A stretch of DNA of 64,000 bases, from NCBI RefSeq assembly GCF_900111075.1, contig NZ_FOFZ01000003.1:336556-400555 (forward strand), given 5' to 3'. Positions 16,655-25,496 of this stretch are shown piece after piece. The notes under the pieces are model-generated. The model did no database searches. It was given only the letters and a program-made list of their open reading frames with translations, and had not been told where the DNA came from. This DNA is from Flavobacterium frigoris (GTDB lineage Bacteria; Bacteroidota; Bacteroidia; Flavobacteriales; Flavobacteriaceae). Position 1 is the stretch's first letter; each line of letters begins with the position of its first letter. The position numbers and the translations under genes are program-made.

Positions 16655-17549
16655 TCGTTGTTTTTGCTTTATCTACTTTTATGATTTCTTTTCCATAAGA
16701 ATCATATTTTGATATTGTAGTTTCTTTTACTTCCCTATTTTCGTAATTGTTTATATCAGTTTTTTTGAATAATTGATACTCATCTTCATATTCTGATTTT
16801 TTAAACTCATAAATACTCTCTCCGTTACCTCCTGCACCTGACGCACCGTGTTGAGTTATTGTTTTATTTTTATAATCTATAGTTGTATAGCTATATGCGT
16901 CGGCACTTGGATTACCATAGTAAAATCCTGAAAAATTATTAAATGGTTCATTAGTCATTTCGCTAAATTCTAAACTATCATAATCAGGACTTTTGAATAT
17001 TTTATTTTGTGAACCACCTTTTTCATATGTTCTTGCATATGTCAGAATAAGTTCGTCTTTACCATCAAAATCGACATCTTGAAAGAAGAAAGGAATGTAT
17101 GTGTATCCAAATCCTTCTTCTTCTTTGGAAGTGCCAACTTTATCAAATTTTGGTTTTATATATTTTGAAATTTGTGTAAAACTTTGGGTTTTTACAAATT
17201 CACCATCTTTAACAGTAAAGTATTTTAGATTTTCTTTATCAATATCTATTGTGAATTCAGGATGTAAAACCCAAGATATTTCTTTAGTTTCTAGGTTTTC
17301 AAAAGTCAGCATTGCTGGACCACTAAAATTTTCTGAACCGTGTACTTCAAGCTTTCCTCTAATTAGCCATTTTACACTTACATTATAACCTTTAATAGGA
17401 GTTGAATATTTAATAGTAATTTCATTATTTCCCTGTGTTACATTACTTTTTATAATTTCAGTTTCATTTGTTATAGATTCATTTTTGGTTGGTTTAGCAC
17501 AAGAAATTAAATTAAATGTTAAGAAGAAAATTAAAATAGTCTTTTTCAT
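16647..17549 (-). CDS. Cassette-borne lipoprotein
   Basis: A 300-residue protein with a lipoprotein signal peptide: basic MKK, hydrophobic ILIFFLTFN and lipobox LISC, so Cys17 should be lipidated. The mature part is beta-rich and includes DVDFDGKDELIL, an Asp-rich calcium-loop-like motif of FG-GAP/VCBS-type repeats. It is probably anchored in the envelope. The stop codon lies within the attC-like box at 16646-16654. A second cassette-style box (17624-17632) lies 75 bases upstream of the start, so this is a one-gene cassette. Function is unknown. Confidence 0.8.
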   Translation of the reverse strand: MKKTILIFFLTFNLISCAKPTKNESITNETEIIKSNVTQGNNEITIKYSTPIKGYNVSVKWLIRGKLEVHGSENFSGPAMLTFENLETKEISWVLHPEFTIDIDKENLKYFTVKDGEFVKTQSFTQISKYIKPKFDKVGTSKEEEGFGYTYIPFFFQDVDFDGKDELILTYARTYEKGGSQNKIFKSPDYDSLEFSEMTNEPFNNFSGFYYGNPSADAYSYTTIDYKNKTITQHGASGAGGNGESIYEFKKSEYEDEYQLFKKTDINNYENREVKETTISKYDSYGKEIIKVDKAKTTNG

Positions 17550-17623
17550 AGGTATTTTTTTTTGGGGTTAAATTATATTTTTACATTTAAAGTTGTTGTT
17601 TTTCAGTACGTTGCTGTACAATG

Positions 17624-17632
17624 ACGGCTAAC
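17624..17632 (-). repeat. Cassette boundary box (GTTAGCCGT), proximal end
   Basis: The same nine bases as the ends of the attC-like sites, oriented as the start of the lipoprotein cassette. No complete inverted-repeat partner is visible beyond it, as would be expected of an attI-like or recombined end. Confidence 0.5.
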
Positions 17633-17732
17633 TAATAAATACCATCAACATCCTATACTTTTTTTAAAGTTTCAAATCAATCTTTGCTATTTATCCTAGC
17701 TCGTAAATAGACGATTTCCAACCTATACCCAC

Positions 17733-17754
17733 AATACCCACTTTTAGTGATATT
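17733..17754. repeat. 22-base motif, inverted copy at 30061
   Basis: AATACCCACTTTTAGTGATATT is present here and as an exact reverse complement at 30061-30082. It contains the small palindrome CACT-TTT-AGTG. The two copies bracket the 12.3 kb with the mobile-element genes and the WYL regulator. Confidence 0.6.
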
Positions 17755-17842
17755 GATGCATTTCTATCGAGTAAAAGTAAACCACTACAATATAGATTCT
17801 TTACGGTTTCCCACATTGTCAAAAAAAAAATCCCATAAATAA

Positions 17843-18157
17843 AGACACCATCTTGCTTTTCATATCCCACAAAGCAATCAAAAAATGAATGCGTGTTTAA
17901 AAGAAATGACAGTCCATTGTGAAATTAAAAAAGAACTCCACTTCCATATTGTCCGGCACACTTTTTCAAATACAATTAGACTCACAAATGGAGCTCCAAT
18001 AGAGAGCGTAAGTAAAATACTAATACGCAAAAACGTACGCACTACCCAGCATTATGCAAAAGTTTCAGACAAAAAAATAGGCGAAGACATGAAATTGCTA
18101 CGAGATAAACTTAATCTGATCGCAGCTAAACAAAAACAGCAACAAACAATAATTTAA
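17843..18157 (+). pseudogene. Integrase C-terminal remnant
   Basis: The frame from 17843 to 18157 encodes only the last ~105 residues of a tyrosine recombinase related to the one at 13731. It has HIVRHTF (H-x-x-R) and HYAK with the tyrosine, but the second histidine motif LGHKN has become LIRKN, and the arm and core-binding domains and the first half of the catalytic domain are absent. An ATG at 17885 lies inside the conserved region, so it is not a natural start. It is evidence of an older element fused here by deletion or insertion. Confidence 0.8.
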
Positions 18158-18289
18158 GAATTGAAATTATGAAACTAAAAAAGATATTCGGATTTATGCA
18201 TATTCTTTAGCATTAATTAAACTATTGAACTAATTTGGCACTTTTTATTACTAAAAACTAATAATAATACGCCAAATCCAAATTTTTTT

Positions 18290-19135
18290 ATGATAAAATT
18301 CAGTCGCAAAGTACTCTGTGAACTTGAGGACGAACTGCAAACCATATCATTTGATTACGACAATCCAATTGTCATGTGTGACAAGTCAATAGAATCCATT
18401 GTTAAACAGTTGAGAATTCTTAAAAATCAGGTTCTGGATCAACAATTTAAAAGTACTGAGGATGAAATTATGTTTTTCAAAAACATAAAACCAAAATTTA
18501 CCTCAAAAATGATTTATTTCAAAAAAATCAGAAAACTGGAAGCATCAAAACCTTTAGGTGGAAAAAAAACGCAAAGAGAGTATTACGACAATGAATTGTT
18601 TAAATTGAATTGTTATTTTATTGATAACACTGAGTTTTACAACTATTACCGTCTGGGAAGTAACTTCCTCGATAACAAATTATTTATTAGATATAATGCC
18701 GAAATTGATTTTAATCTTGAAACATTTCATTATGAATTAGACGACCGTTTTTCCACCACGCATGACTTTAAGGTTGCGATGATTATGGCTAATGAACTTT
18801 TTATGAGACATCTAGACAATAAGCTCAGAAACTTAAACGAGAATATACCAGTAATGATATTACCCACGCTAGAAGTAAAAACTATAAAATGGACTGAGAG
18901 TAAAACAGCGCTTATCGAATTGATTTATGCCTTGCATACCCAAAAAGTATTCAATAATGGGAAAGCAGATATTGCAGAAATCGCAAAAACCTTTGAAAAA
19001 TTATTCGATATCGAACTAGGTGACATTTACAGAGCCAGTAATGAAATTAAAAATCGTAAAATAAACAAAACTAAATTCTTAGATGTTTTACGCGAAAACC
19101 TCAACAAACGCTTCGCTGAGCAAGAATATAAATAA
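18290..19135 (+). CDS. rteC: RteC family protein
   Basis: A 281-residue protein matching the RteC family of Bacteroidota conjugative elements: N-terminal helical part with EDEIMFFKNIKPKF, then FYNYYRLGSNFLD and a C-terminal helical domain ending FLDVLRENLNKRF, with DNA-binding character. In CTnDOT RteC is a transcriptional activator of the excision operon. It is the first gene of the element core, followed by a terminator (19158) and the excisionase-like and replication-like genes. The remnant integrase directly upstream fits the usual int-rteC order. Regulation of the downstream genes is inferred from the family. Confidence 0.88.
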   Translation: MIKFSRKVLCELEDELQTISFDYDNPIVMCDKSIESIVKQLRILKNQVLDQQFKSTEDEIMFFKNIKPKFTSKMIYFKKIRKLEASKPLGGKKTQREYYDNELFKLNCYFIDNTEFYNYYRLGSNFLDNKLFIRYNAEIDFNLETFHYELDDRFSTTHDFKVAMIMANELFMRHLDNKLRNLNENIPVMILPTLEVKTIKWTESKTALIELIYALHTQKVFNNGKADIAEIAKTFEKLFDIELGDIYRASNEIKNRKINKTKFLDVLRENLNKRFAEQEYK

Positions 19136-19157
19136 TAGCCTTTACTATCTTTTGATT

Positions 19158-19199
19158 AAAAAAAACACCCAAGGTACACCCAACTTGGGTGTTTTTTTA
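19158..19199 (+). terminator. Terminator after rteC
   Basis: AACACCCAAG and CTTGGGTGTT form a stem, with A- and T-runs on either side. It starts 23 bases after the rteC stop. Confidence 0.88.
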
Positions 19200-19246
19200 T
19201 TTCAACTTCACTTCTTTTGCATCATAACGTATTAAAATACAACAGT

Positions 19247-19525
19247 ATGACAACAGAGAACCCTACCCTATTTAGCCATCAGCTTATTACTAAAGGTGAT
19301 TTAGTAGAATTCAAAAACAACCTTATAGCGGAAATTAAAGAAATCATCAATCACAATCCGGAACCCAAAAAATGGCTCAAATCTTCCGAAGTTAAAAAAC
19401 TACTCAAGATCTCCCCTGGCACACTACAAAACCTACGCGTCAACGGAACATTAAACTACACCAAAATTGGAAGTATTATTTATTACAATTATAACGATAT
19501 CCAAAAATTGCTCGAAATCAATTAA
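19247..19525 (+). CDS. Excisionase-like helix-turn-helix protein
   Basis: From the ATG at 19247 the protein has 92 residues; a TTG at 19217 would add ten unlikely residues. The C-terminal half, KWLKSSEVKKLLKISPGTLQNLRVNG, then YTKIGSIIYYNYNDIQKLL, is a MerR/excisionase-type winged helix (HTH_17): a two-helix turn, a wing with K-I-G, and a final helix. These small proteins bind near attachment sites and direct excision, or regulate element genes. It sits between rteC and a replication-like gene, the usual position in Bacteroidota mobilisable elements. Confidence 0.8.
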   Translation: MTTENPTLFSHQLITKGDLVEFKNNLIAEIKEIINHNPEPKKWLKSSEVKKLLKISPGTLQNLRVNGTLNYTKIGSIIYYNYNDIQKLLEIN

Positions 19526-19565
19526 CCATTGAAATTTCAAAAAAAACAAATACAAGATCCAAGTT

Positions 19566-20489
19566 ATGAACTACATCAAACACCTTACAGGTTTCTTTAA
19601 TCGAATAGCGCTTGAAAACACACTTAATCCAACGCACATCAGTTTATACATTACTATTTTTCAATGTTGGAATGTGAACCGGTTCAAGAATCCAATAACT
19701 ATCACTCGAGACGAAATGATGAAAGGAAGTAAAATTGCTTCTAATGCCACCTATCATAAATGCATCAAAGACTTACAACGATTGGGTTATTTGGATTACA
19801 ACCCCTCTTTCAATCCGTATTCCGGTACTTCTATTACAGTCCACAATTTCTCAGAGGGATACAAAGCAAAATCCGATGATAATGCCCTGACCTGTTCAAA
19901 AAATGAATCAACCCGTTCAAAAAATGACCGTACTAGTTCAAAAAATGAACAGCCTATTGGTCAGGCAACTGAACAGGTTAATGGTCAGCTCTATATAGAG
20001 AATAAAAAAACATATAAAAACAATATAAACAATAGAGAGAGAACACCCGAGTTTGAAATTTTAGATGATAATTTAATTTTAGAAAATCCAGAAAAAAATA
20101 AGAGAAATGAAATGCCTTTCGCATTCGCTGACTCCAAAAAAAATAAAACAGAAAATGGTCGGCAAAAAAGTTCCGCCAAAAAAGAAAAGGCTAAAACTAT
20201 CACTTCGAACGAAGCGCAGAACCCAACATTGGAATTAACCAAAGAGTATTTCAAGTTTCAAGAATATTCCGAGTTTGAAGCAGAGCGATTTTTTAATTAT
20301 TACTCCAGCAACGGATGGCTCATTGGTGGGAAAACAAAAATGAAAGATTGGAAAGCAGCTGCACGAAATTGGATGATGAACACTAATAAATTCAATGCAA
20401 AAATGCCACAAAACATCCCAGTAAAAGAGCAAACGAGAGCCTATAATCTCCATGCAGAAACCGAGAAAAACTACGCTGAACCACTTTAA
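19566..20489 (+). CDS. Replication-initiation-like / winged-helix protein of the mobile element
   Basis: A 307-residue protein. Residues ~1-100 look like a winged-helix DNA-binding domain (HISLYITIFQCWN, ITITRDEMMKGSKIASNATYH, DLQRLGYL) as in plasmid replication proteins and DnaD-like primosome proteins. The middle is polar and low-complexity (several SKNE repeats). The C-terminus, FFNYYSSNGWLIGGKTKMKDWKAAARNWM, is typical of DnaD-type tails. The next gene is a DnaC-like ATPase, so the pair probably acts in replicating the excised element. Specific initiator activity is inferred. Confidence 0.7.
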   Translation: MNYIKHLTGFFNRIALENTLNPTHISLYITIFQCWNVNRFKNPITITRDEMMKGSKIASNATYHKCIKDLQRLGYLDYNPSFNPYSGTSITVHNFSEGYKAKSDDNALTCSKNESTRSKNDRTSSKNEQPIGQATEQVNGQLYIENKKTYKNNINNRERTPEFEILDDNLILENPEKNKRNEMPFAFADSKKNKTENGRQKSSAKKEKAKTITSNEAQNPTLELTKEYFKFQEYSEFEAERFFNYYSSNGWLIGGKTKMKDWKAAARNWMMNTNKFNAKMPQNIPVKEQTRAYNLHAETEKNYAEPL

Positions 20490-20508
20490 CCTGAACTTGT
20501 TTCAGGTT
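20488..20508. repeat. Small palindromic repeat (CTGAACTTGTTTCAG type), copy 2
   Basis: AACCTGAACTTGTTTCAGGTT is a hairpin overlapping the stop of the preceding gene. It is related to the copy at 11002. Confidence 0.55.
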
Positions 20509-20563
20509 CTCTAAGATTCGAAAGACATCTCTCACTTCCAATCTCTAACTTCTCACCCCCACT

Positions 20564-21175
20564 ATGACATCAAAATACAATTATCCAGAAATTATTGCTT
20601 GGTTAGAAAAAAAAGGCAAAAAGGACTTTGGAGACAAATTTCAATTCCTAGAACAAGACACGACAAACATCACAAAACTGATTTGCTATTTTCTGGATGA
20701 TGAATGTACTGCAGCTAAGTTTGAAATCGACCTCAGCAAAGGAATTCTGCTTTCTGGACCAGTAGGCTGCGGTAAAACTTCTTTGATGGCTTTAATGCGC
20801 TATGTACCTCAACCAAATAAAAAGTTCTTCATGAAAACCTGCCGGGACATTAGTTTTGAGTTCATTAAAGATGGATATGAAGTAATTCAGCGCTACAGCC
20901 ATGGACACAACACCCATGCCGAACATAAAAACTACTGTTTCGATGATTTAGGCACCGAAAAGAACCTCAAATACTTTGGAAATGAATGCAATGTCATGGC
21001 AGAGATTATTCTCTCCAGGTACGACATTTTTATATCTAAGAAAATCTACACCCATATCACCACAAACCTCTCCGCATCCGAAATAGAAACCGCCTACGGC
21101 AATCGAGTCAGATCTCGCTTGAGAAACATGCTCAACTTAATCGCTTTTGACAAAACGGACAAAGACAAACGATAA
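20564..21175 (+). CDS. DnaC/IstB-like ATPase
   Basis: A 203-residue AAA+ ATPase with Walker A GPVGCGKTS at ~66-74, Walker B CFDDLG at ~125-130, and a C-terminal TTNLS...YGNRVRSRLRNM with sensor and arginine-finger residues. It matches the DnaC/IstB type that loads helicase or assists transposition and replication. Here it follows the winged-helix replication-like gene and probably helps start replication of the mobile element. It is short compared with full DnaC (about 245 residues) but complete in the ATPase core. Confidence 0.82.
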   Translation: MTSKYNYPEIIAWLEKKGKKDFGDKFQFLEQDTTNITKLICYFLDDECTAAKFEIDLSKGILLSGPVGCGKTSLMALMRYVPQPNKKFFMKTCRDISFEFIKDGYEVIQRYSHGHNTHAEHKNYCFDDLGTEKNLKYFGNECNVMAEIILSRYDIFISKKIYTHITTNLSASEIETAYGNRVRSRLRNMLNLIAFDKTDKDKR

Positions 21176-21261
21176 TAGCAACCCACCTCTCTTTCATCTC
21201 GAGCGACAGCAACAAACAAACTTTAAACCCTCAACGAGTAACCAAATAACCTTTTCACACA

Positions 21262-21903
21262 ATGAAAAAAATCAACACCTTCTGGAACTGGTTCCAAGAC
21301 AACAATCAAAGAATCAAAAATAGTTGCAATGAATCTCCTGAAAAACAAAAGGAAATTCTATTTTGGTTATGCAAAAATCTCAGCTACTACTGCAGGGAAA
21401 TAGATTTTATAATTGTCTTTCCAAAAAAAGAATATAGCAAAACAGAATTCATTGTTACAGCCAATGGAAATTCCAACTATTTCCAACAAGTCACTCTTTT
21501 AATCGACAATGCACCAAGACTGAGAACCTGGAAATTCACGGCGTTCCTGATGCCAACTGAGCAAATCAATAAAGTTATTGAAGAACTGGAAAAACCATAC
21601 ATAATTCGCGAGAACACTTTAAAAGCAAAAAATCTGAATTTTACAGCATTAGATCATGACCACGAAACGCATAAGTTTGAAATCCAAATTTATCTCAAAA
21701 ACTACATTTTACTTTGTAATACAAATACACTTTCCCAAGTCATTTGCATAATTTTACAAAACCAAATGACACAAGATTCATTATCACAAAATAGTAGTTT
21801 TGTCCAACTGGCACAAACAGCAAATAACGATGGAGAATTGATTTGTTTATATGATTTGCAATTGTACATGGATGAAATAAATAAAAATCCTAACAACAAA
21901 TAG
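21262..21903 (+). CDS. Hypothetical protein (213 aa)
   Basis: I do not recognise this protein. It has an N-terminal helical part (FWNWFQDNNQRIKN), a mixed strand/helix middle (EIDFIIVFPKKEYSKTEFIVTANG) and an acidic C-terminal helix. There are no membrane segments or catalytic motifs. It is on the plus strand between the DnaC-like ATPase and a larger AAA ATPase, 86 bases after the former. The style (FWxWFxxN start, then strand-rich EFIVTANG) is seen in Bacteroidota cargo proteins of unknown role. Confidence 0.65.
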   Translation: MKKINTFWNWFQDNNQRIKNSCNESPEKQKEILFWLCKNLSYYCREIDFIIVFPKKEYSKTEFIVTANGNSNYFQQVTLLIDNAPRLRTWKFTAFLMPTEQINKVIEELEKPYIIRENTLKAKNLNFTALDHDHETHKFEIQIYLKNYILLCNTNTLSQVICIILQNQMTQDSLSQNSSFVQLAQTANNDGELICLYDLQLYMDEINKNPNNK

Positions 21904-21975
21904 CGGAGATATTTTTAGTAGACGTCATGGCTTGTCGCTATGGAACAATAGTTTTGCATATTAAAAATTAGTAAT

Positions 21976-23064
21976 ATGGACAGAACAACTCACTCAATCA
22001 GCAAAAAAACATTCGAAAAACCCACATATGGCTCAGTAGATACCTTCATGAACGGAGGTCTTATGGTAATCACTTCAAAACTGTTTTATAGCTATTTTGG
22101 TCAAATTCCAAATATTTATGTTGTAGATAAAATCGACGATAAAAAGCTTAGATCTGATGCAGCAATAGGCATATTTGGAAAGATAATACATCAAATCGCA
22201 CGACAAGAATTCGATGCAGTAACGCAATTGGCCACACTAAATATTCATAATTTTTTTCTGGAATCCGGTGTTTTGATAAATGTTTCAAATGAAAGTATGA
22301 TGCTTTATTTTACGGAACAAAATAAAAACGAAGCACTTGGCATTTTCGAACAGGTAAAGAAATACAAAATTAAACGAAAAAAAACGACTGAAATTAGCTT
22401 AATTACAATGACGAAATCAGGGCTGGAAACTCAAGAAATTGCAATCAAAAAACCAAAAATCGATTTTAGTCTGCATTACAATGAAGACTTTTTTACTATT
22501 CATAAAGCAATAGTAAAAAACATAAACAAGTCAAATACAAACGGACTGTATCTTTTTCATGGACATCCCGGAACAGGAAAAACTACTTATATCAGATATT
22601 TAATACATCATCTTCACAAAAAAGTAATATTCCTTTCCACAAAAATGGCAGGAGAACTTGACAATGTGGCAATGACACCCTTTTTACTACAAAATAGAAA
22701 TGCGGTTATTGTGATTGAAGATGCCGAAGAATTGATTACCTCTCGCGATGAGGTACGAAATTCAAATCTCTCTATGTTACTTAATCTAACGGATGGTTTG
22801 ATGGGTGAAAGTTTAGGAATCCAAATCGTAGCAACCTTTAATACTAATGTGACAAATATCGACAAGGCACTTTTACGCAAAGGAAGACTTTCAACTATCT
22901 ACGAATTCAAACCTCTTACTCTTATTAGAACTAACGCATTATTGAACAAATTGAACTATCAGATTGAAGTGACTCAACCATTACCCATTTCCGACATTTT
23001 TAATTTTAATAGCAGTAATAATTATGAACCTAAACTGAGAAAAGCAGTTGGTTTCGGAAATTAA
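21976..23064 (+). CDS. AAA+ ATPase (BCS1-like arrangement)
   Basis: A 362-residue protein: about 180 residues of uncharacterised N-terminal region, then an AAA core with Walker A GHPGTGKTT at ~197-205, Walker B VIVIEDAEEL (D-A-E instead of the common D-E) at ~238-247, sensor 1 ATFNTN and an arginine stretch LLRKGRL. The order N-domain then single AAA, with HGHPGTGKTT and LLRKGRL, resembles BCS1/CDC48-like ATPases common in Bacteroidota. It is probably a protein remodeller; clients are unknown. The gene after it starts 14 bases downstream, suggesting cotranscription. Confidence 0.8.
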   Translation: MDRTTHSISKKTFEKPTYGSVDTFMNGGLMVITSKLFYSYFGQIPNIYVVDKIDDKKLRSDAAIGIFGKIIHQIARQEFDAVTQLATLNIHNFFLESGVLINVSNESMMLYFTEQNKNEALGIFEQVKKYKIKRKKTTEISLITMTKSGLETQEIAIKKPKIDFSLHYNEDFFTIHKAIVKNINKSNTNGLYLFHGHPGTGKTTYIRYLIHHLHKKVIFLSTKMAGELDNVAMTPFLLQNRNAVIVIEDAEELITSRDEVRNSNLSMLLNLTDGLMGESLGIQIVATFNTNVTNIDKALLRKGRLSTIYEFKPLTLIRTNALLNKLNYQIEVTQPLPISDIFNFNSSNNYEPKLRKAVGFGN

Positions 23065-23077
23065 ATAAATAAAAAAT

Positions 23078-23668
23078 ATGAAGATAGACAAAGAACTTGA
23101 AATAGGTTTCATTAGAGCCATTCAGAAAAAATCTAATAAAAGAAATGAAAGTGAAAAAATTGCAATATATGATCGGAATGACTCCATAGATAATCAATTC
23201 AAATGGTCAACAGAACTTGATGAAAAATTAGTGCTCCTAAACGATAAACTTCGAGAGGAAGAAAAAAAAGTATTCAAGCAATATCGAAAAATTGAAAAAC
23301 AATGCGAATTGATGGTTGCCAATAAAGAAATTAATGATTTCAATATTCAGGTTGAATCGGAATATTGGAATAACAAACATTATAAAAAATACGATCCGAA
23401 AGTTTACGGCAATCCTTTCTATATAAATACATCTGATGACTTTATGGGTTGCCGACAGTTGGAAGAAGAATATAATGACTCTTGTTCAAATACGGTTGGT
23501 GGTATGTGTTTTATTCCTCGAGATTCACTACTGGCAAAAAGAAATCATTGTTATTCTTTTCATCATTTGTACGATCATAGTGATTTAACCTGGTTTGACA
23601 TCTACAATATTGACGAAGTCTGGATGGAGATTAAGGTTGATTATCAGTTTTTTTCTAAAATAAAATAA
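23078..23668 (+). CDS. Hypothetical protein (196 aa)
   Basis: This is an unrecognised 196-residue protein. The first half is a charged, probably coiled-coil helix (DEKLVLLNDKLREEEKKVFKQYRKIEKQCELM). The second half has many aromatic residues and ends SFHHLYDHSDLTWFDIYNIDEVWMEIKVDYQ, a pattern of a small structured domain with a short Cys/His content. It sits between the AAA ATPase and a cREC gene, with 5-14 base gaps, so these three are likely one operon. Confidence 0.6.
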   Translation: MKIDKELEIGFIRAIQKKSNKRNESEKIAIYDRNDSIDNQFKWSTELDEKLVLLNDKLREEEKKVFKQYRKIEKQCELMVANKEINDFNIQVESEYWNNKHYKKYDPKVYGNPFYINTSDDFMGCRQLEEEYNDSCSNTVGGMCFIPRDSLLAKRNHCYSFHHLYDHSDLTWFDIYNIDEVWMEIKVDYQFFSKIK

Positions 23669-23673
23669 TTTCA

Positions 23674-24123
23674 ATGCAATCATATAAAAATAATAAAAGT
23701 GGACGGTTTCTTTTTTTGGATGACATTCGCCATCCGCACGATGTTTATAGGTACACACAGCAAACTATGTTTCTACACAAAAAATGGGAGATTGTAAGAA
23801 ACTATATGGAGTTTGTTCAATGGATTACCATAAATGGATTGCCTGATTTTATTTCTTTTGACCACGATTTGGCAGATATGGAATACACATCACCACCTCC
23901 AGCTGTTGATAATGACCAATCAAAAGAATGGCAAGATGCACAGGTACATACTGAAAAAACAGGTTATGAATGTGCTATATGGCTAGTTGATTATTGTTTA
24001 GACAACAATTTTGATTGTCCTAAATGCTATTGTCATTCTATGAACCCTGTAGGCAGCGATAAAATAAAGGGTCTTTTGAATCAGTTCTCAACCTACCGCT
24101 ACCGTTTTGGCAAGGAGAAATGA
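23674..24123 (+). CDS. Cyclic-phosphate-processing receiver (cREC) domain protein
   Basis: A 149-residue protein of the cREC type. Near the N-terminus it has RFLFLDDIRHPHD (paired acidic residues as in receiver domains), then DFISFDHDLAD with the acidic/His pocket, and a C-terminal CYCHSMNPVGSDKIKGLL. In the literature of comparative genomics this domain is predicted to act on 2',3'-cyclic phosphates or related nucleotides and is common near nucleic-acid-processing genes. It is last of the three-gene AAA operon. Activity is by family prediction only. Confidence 0.75.
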   Translation: MQSYKNNKSGRFLFLDDIRHPHDVYRYTQQTMFLHKKWEIVRNYMEFVQWITINGLPDFISFDHDLADMEYTSPPPAVDNDQSKEWQDAQVHTEKTGYECAIWLVDYCLDNNFDCPKCYCHSMNPVGSDKIKGLLNQFSTYRYRFGKEK

Positions 24124-24236
24124 CCAAATTGGAGCTGACATTAAAATAGTTGAAAAAAAATGACCACAAACAAAGAACCACGTCATTGTTTGGCGTTATC
24201 GCAGTTTACTTTTGTATAGAATTTAAAAAACACCTT

Positions 24237-24827
24237 ATGACATTATCCGCATTTACAACCCAATATAATTCAAAAAACACAATAATCCTTTTGGAAGGAA
24301 AACGAAATGTTGTAGAATTAGATAAAGAGAAATTAATTCAATTAGGGAATCTTTTAGCAACGCATTTGCCACTGGCTACTTTTAGAAGTGGTAATGCCGC
24401 TGGTGCCGATTTTTACTTCACACAAGGCGTTTTGCAGCTAGCACCCGAGCGATTGCAAGTAATCACGCCGTATGACAATCATCGTGAAAAGCAAAACAAT
24501 GCTTATGAAACCATTTCACTCGATCAAATTGATTTGGTAAAGGAATCGGAAGTTGTTTACCAGTCGAAAAATAATAAAAAAACGAAATCACTTATAGACA
24601 AATACGTTGGCGGTGCAAAAGATCGGTTTGCGATCAAAGCAGCTTATATCATAAGGGATACCGTTAAAGTGACTGGAACGAATTCAGGAATTCCGCCTAC
24701 TACCTTCGCTTTCTTTTACGATGACTTAGACAACCCAAAAACAGGCGGAACAGGGCATACAATGTCCATTTGTGACATAAATAATGTTCCGTATTTAACC
24801 CAAAACGAATGGTTAAACTGGCTTTAA
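24237..24827 (+). CDS. SLOG/LOG-like nucleotide-binding protein
   Basis: The ATG at 24237 is preferred; an upstream TTG at 24150 gives an unlikely N-terminus. The 196-residue protein has FRSGNAAGADFYFTQGV, an R-x-G-x-A-x-G-A-D pattern like the GGxxGxM/A-region of SLOG (LOG, DprA, TIR-like) Rossmann proteins, a strand LQVITPYDNHREK and later GTGHTMSICDIN. SLOG domains bind nucleotides and may sense or cut nucleotide-derived ligands. It lies 113 bases after the cREC gene. The family assignment is moderate. Confidence 0.6.
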   Translation: MTLSAFTTQYNSKNTIILLEGKRNVVELDKEKLIQLGNLLATHLPLATFRSGNAAGADFYFTQGVLQLAPERLQVITPYDNHREKQNNAYETISLDQIDLVKESEVVYQSKNNKKTKSLIDKYVGGAKDRFAIKAAYIIRDTVKVTGTNSGIPPTTFAFFYDDLDNPKTGGTGHTMSICDINNVPYLTQNEWLNWL

Positions 24828-24839
24828 AAACTACAATCT

Positions 24840-25043
24840 ATGAAGAAAATTAGTATCGAGCTCTCGGATGAGCAATATGAAAAAATGAAGGCACATCAAA
24901 AAAACGTTGTGGAAATAAATGCTGAATCAGATAGTCTTTCCGGATGTAGCATTAAATTATGCTGTTGTGAACTTGGAGATTGGCTTGAAATAGAGATGAA
25001 TGGTGTTTTGAATTTAGGTGATGTAAATTGGAAAATAGAATAG
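24840..25043 (+). CDS. Small hypothetical protein (67 aa)
   Basis: The 67 residues begin with a charged helix (KKISIELSDEQYEKMKAHQKN) that resembles ribbon-helix-helix or small antitoxin beginnings, then a CSIKLCCCE cluster with four cysteines, one of them separated, and an acidic end. It lies 12 bases after the SLOG-like gene and 4 bases before the next one, so it is probably cotranscribed. Role unknown. Confidence 0.5.
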   Translation: MKKISIELSDEQYEKMKAHQKNVVEINAESDSLSGCSIKLCCCELGDWLEIEMNGVLNLGDVNWKIE

Positions 25044-25047
25044 AATT

Positions 25048-25446
25048 ATGGAAATTGATAAAATTAAAGTAGAAATCGAAAAAAAGTATCAGAAGTGGAA
25101 ACTAGTTCCTAGCGGAATAGAGGATTTTACAACTGCCGAGATATATGAAAGTTCAGTCCGCTCCATCATAATTGACTACTGTGAAGCGAAAGGCTATGAG
25201 GTGGAAGGATTCCCTTTTCAAAAAAGAATATTGGGAATAACAGACGATTACTATGATGAAGACTATTTTTGTTTCTGGCGGTACGTTAAATATCTCGATG
25301 TTCTCGCCACTACAAACGAGGATGTTTTGGAGCTTTTATATTTTTACTCCCGTACTTTTTGGAAAGATTGCGAAATATCGAAAGATGATTATAGAAAAGA
25401 CCTATTAGCATATATTAGAGCGAATATTTACGATGTAGAATTTTAA
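25048..25446 (+). CDS. Hypothetical acidic protein (132 aa)
   Basis: An unrecognised 132-residue protein rich in Tyr, Asp and Glu (TDDYYDEDYFCFWRYVKYLD is a notable acidic/aromatic stretch). It is probably helical. There are no signal peptide or membrane segments. It follows the 67-residue gene by 4 bases and precedes a secreted protein by 50 bases. Such proteins are commonly immunity-like or adaptor proteins, but there is no direct support for that here. Confidence 0.55.
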   Translation: MEIDKIKVEIEKKYQKWKLVPSGIEDFTTAEIYESSVRSIIIDYCEAKGYEVEGFPFQKRILGITDDYYDEDYFCFWRYVKYLDVLATTNEDVLELLYFYSRTFWKDCEISKDDYRKDLLAYIRANIYDVEF

Positions 25447-25496
25447 AAATAATGGTGCTCATAAAATTAAAAAAAGTACAACCAAATAATATAAAA

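Noticed and set aside
18290..21175. Intact conjugative element
   Set aside because: Regulatory and replication-like genes are present but no relaxase, coupling protein or tra genes occur in the window; the upstream integrase copy is a fragment.
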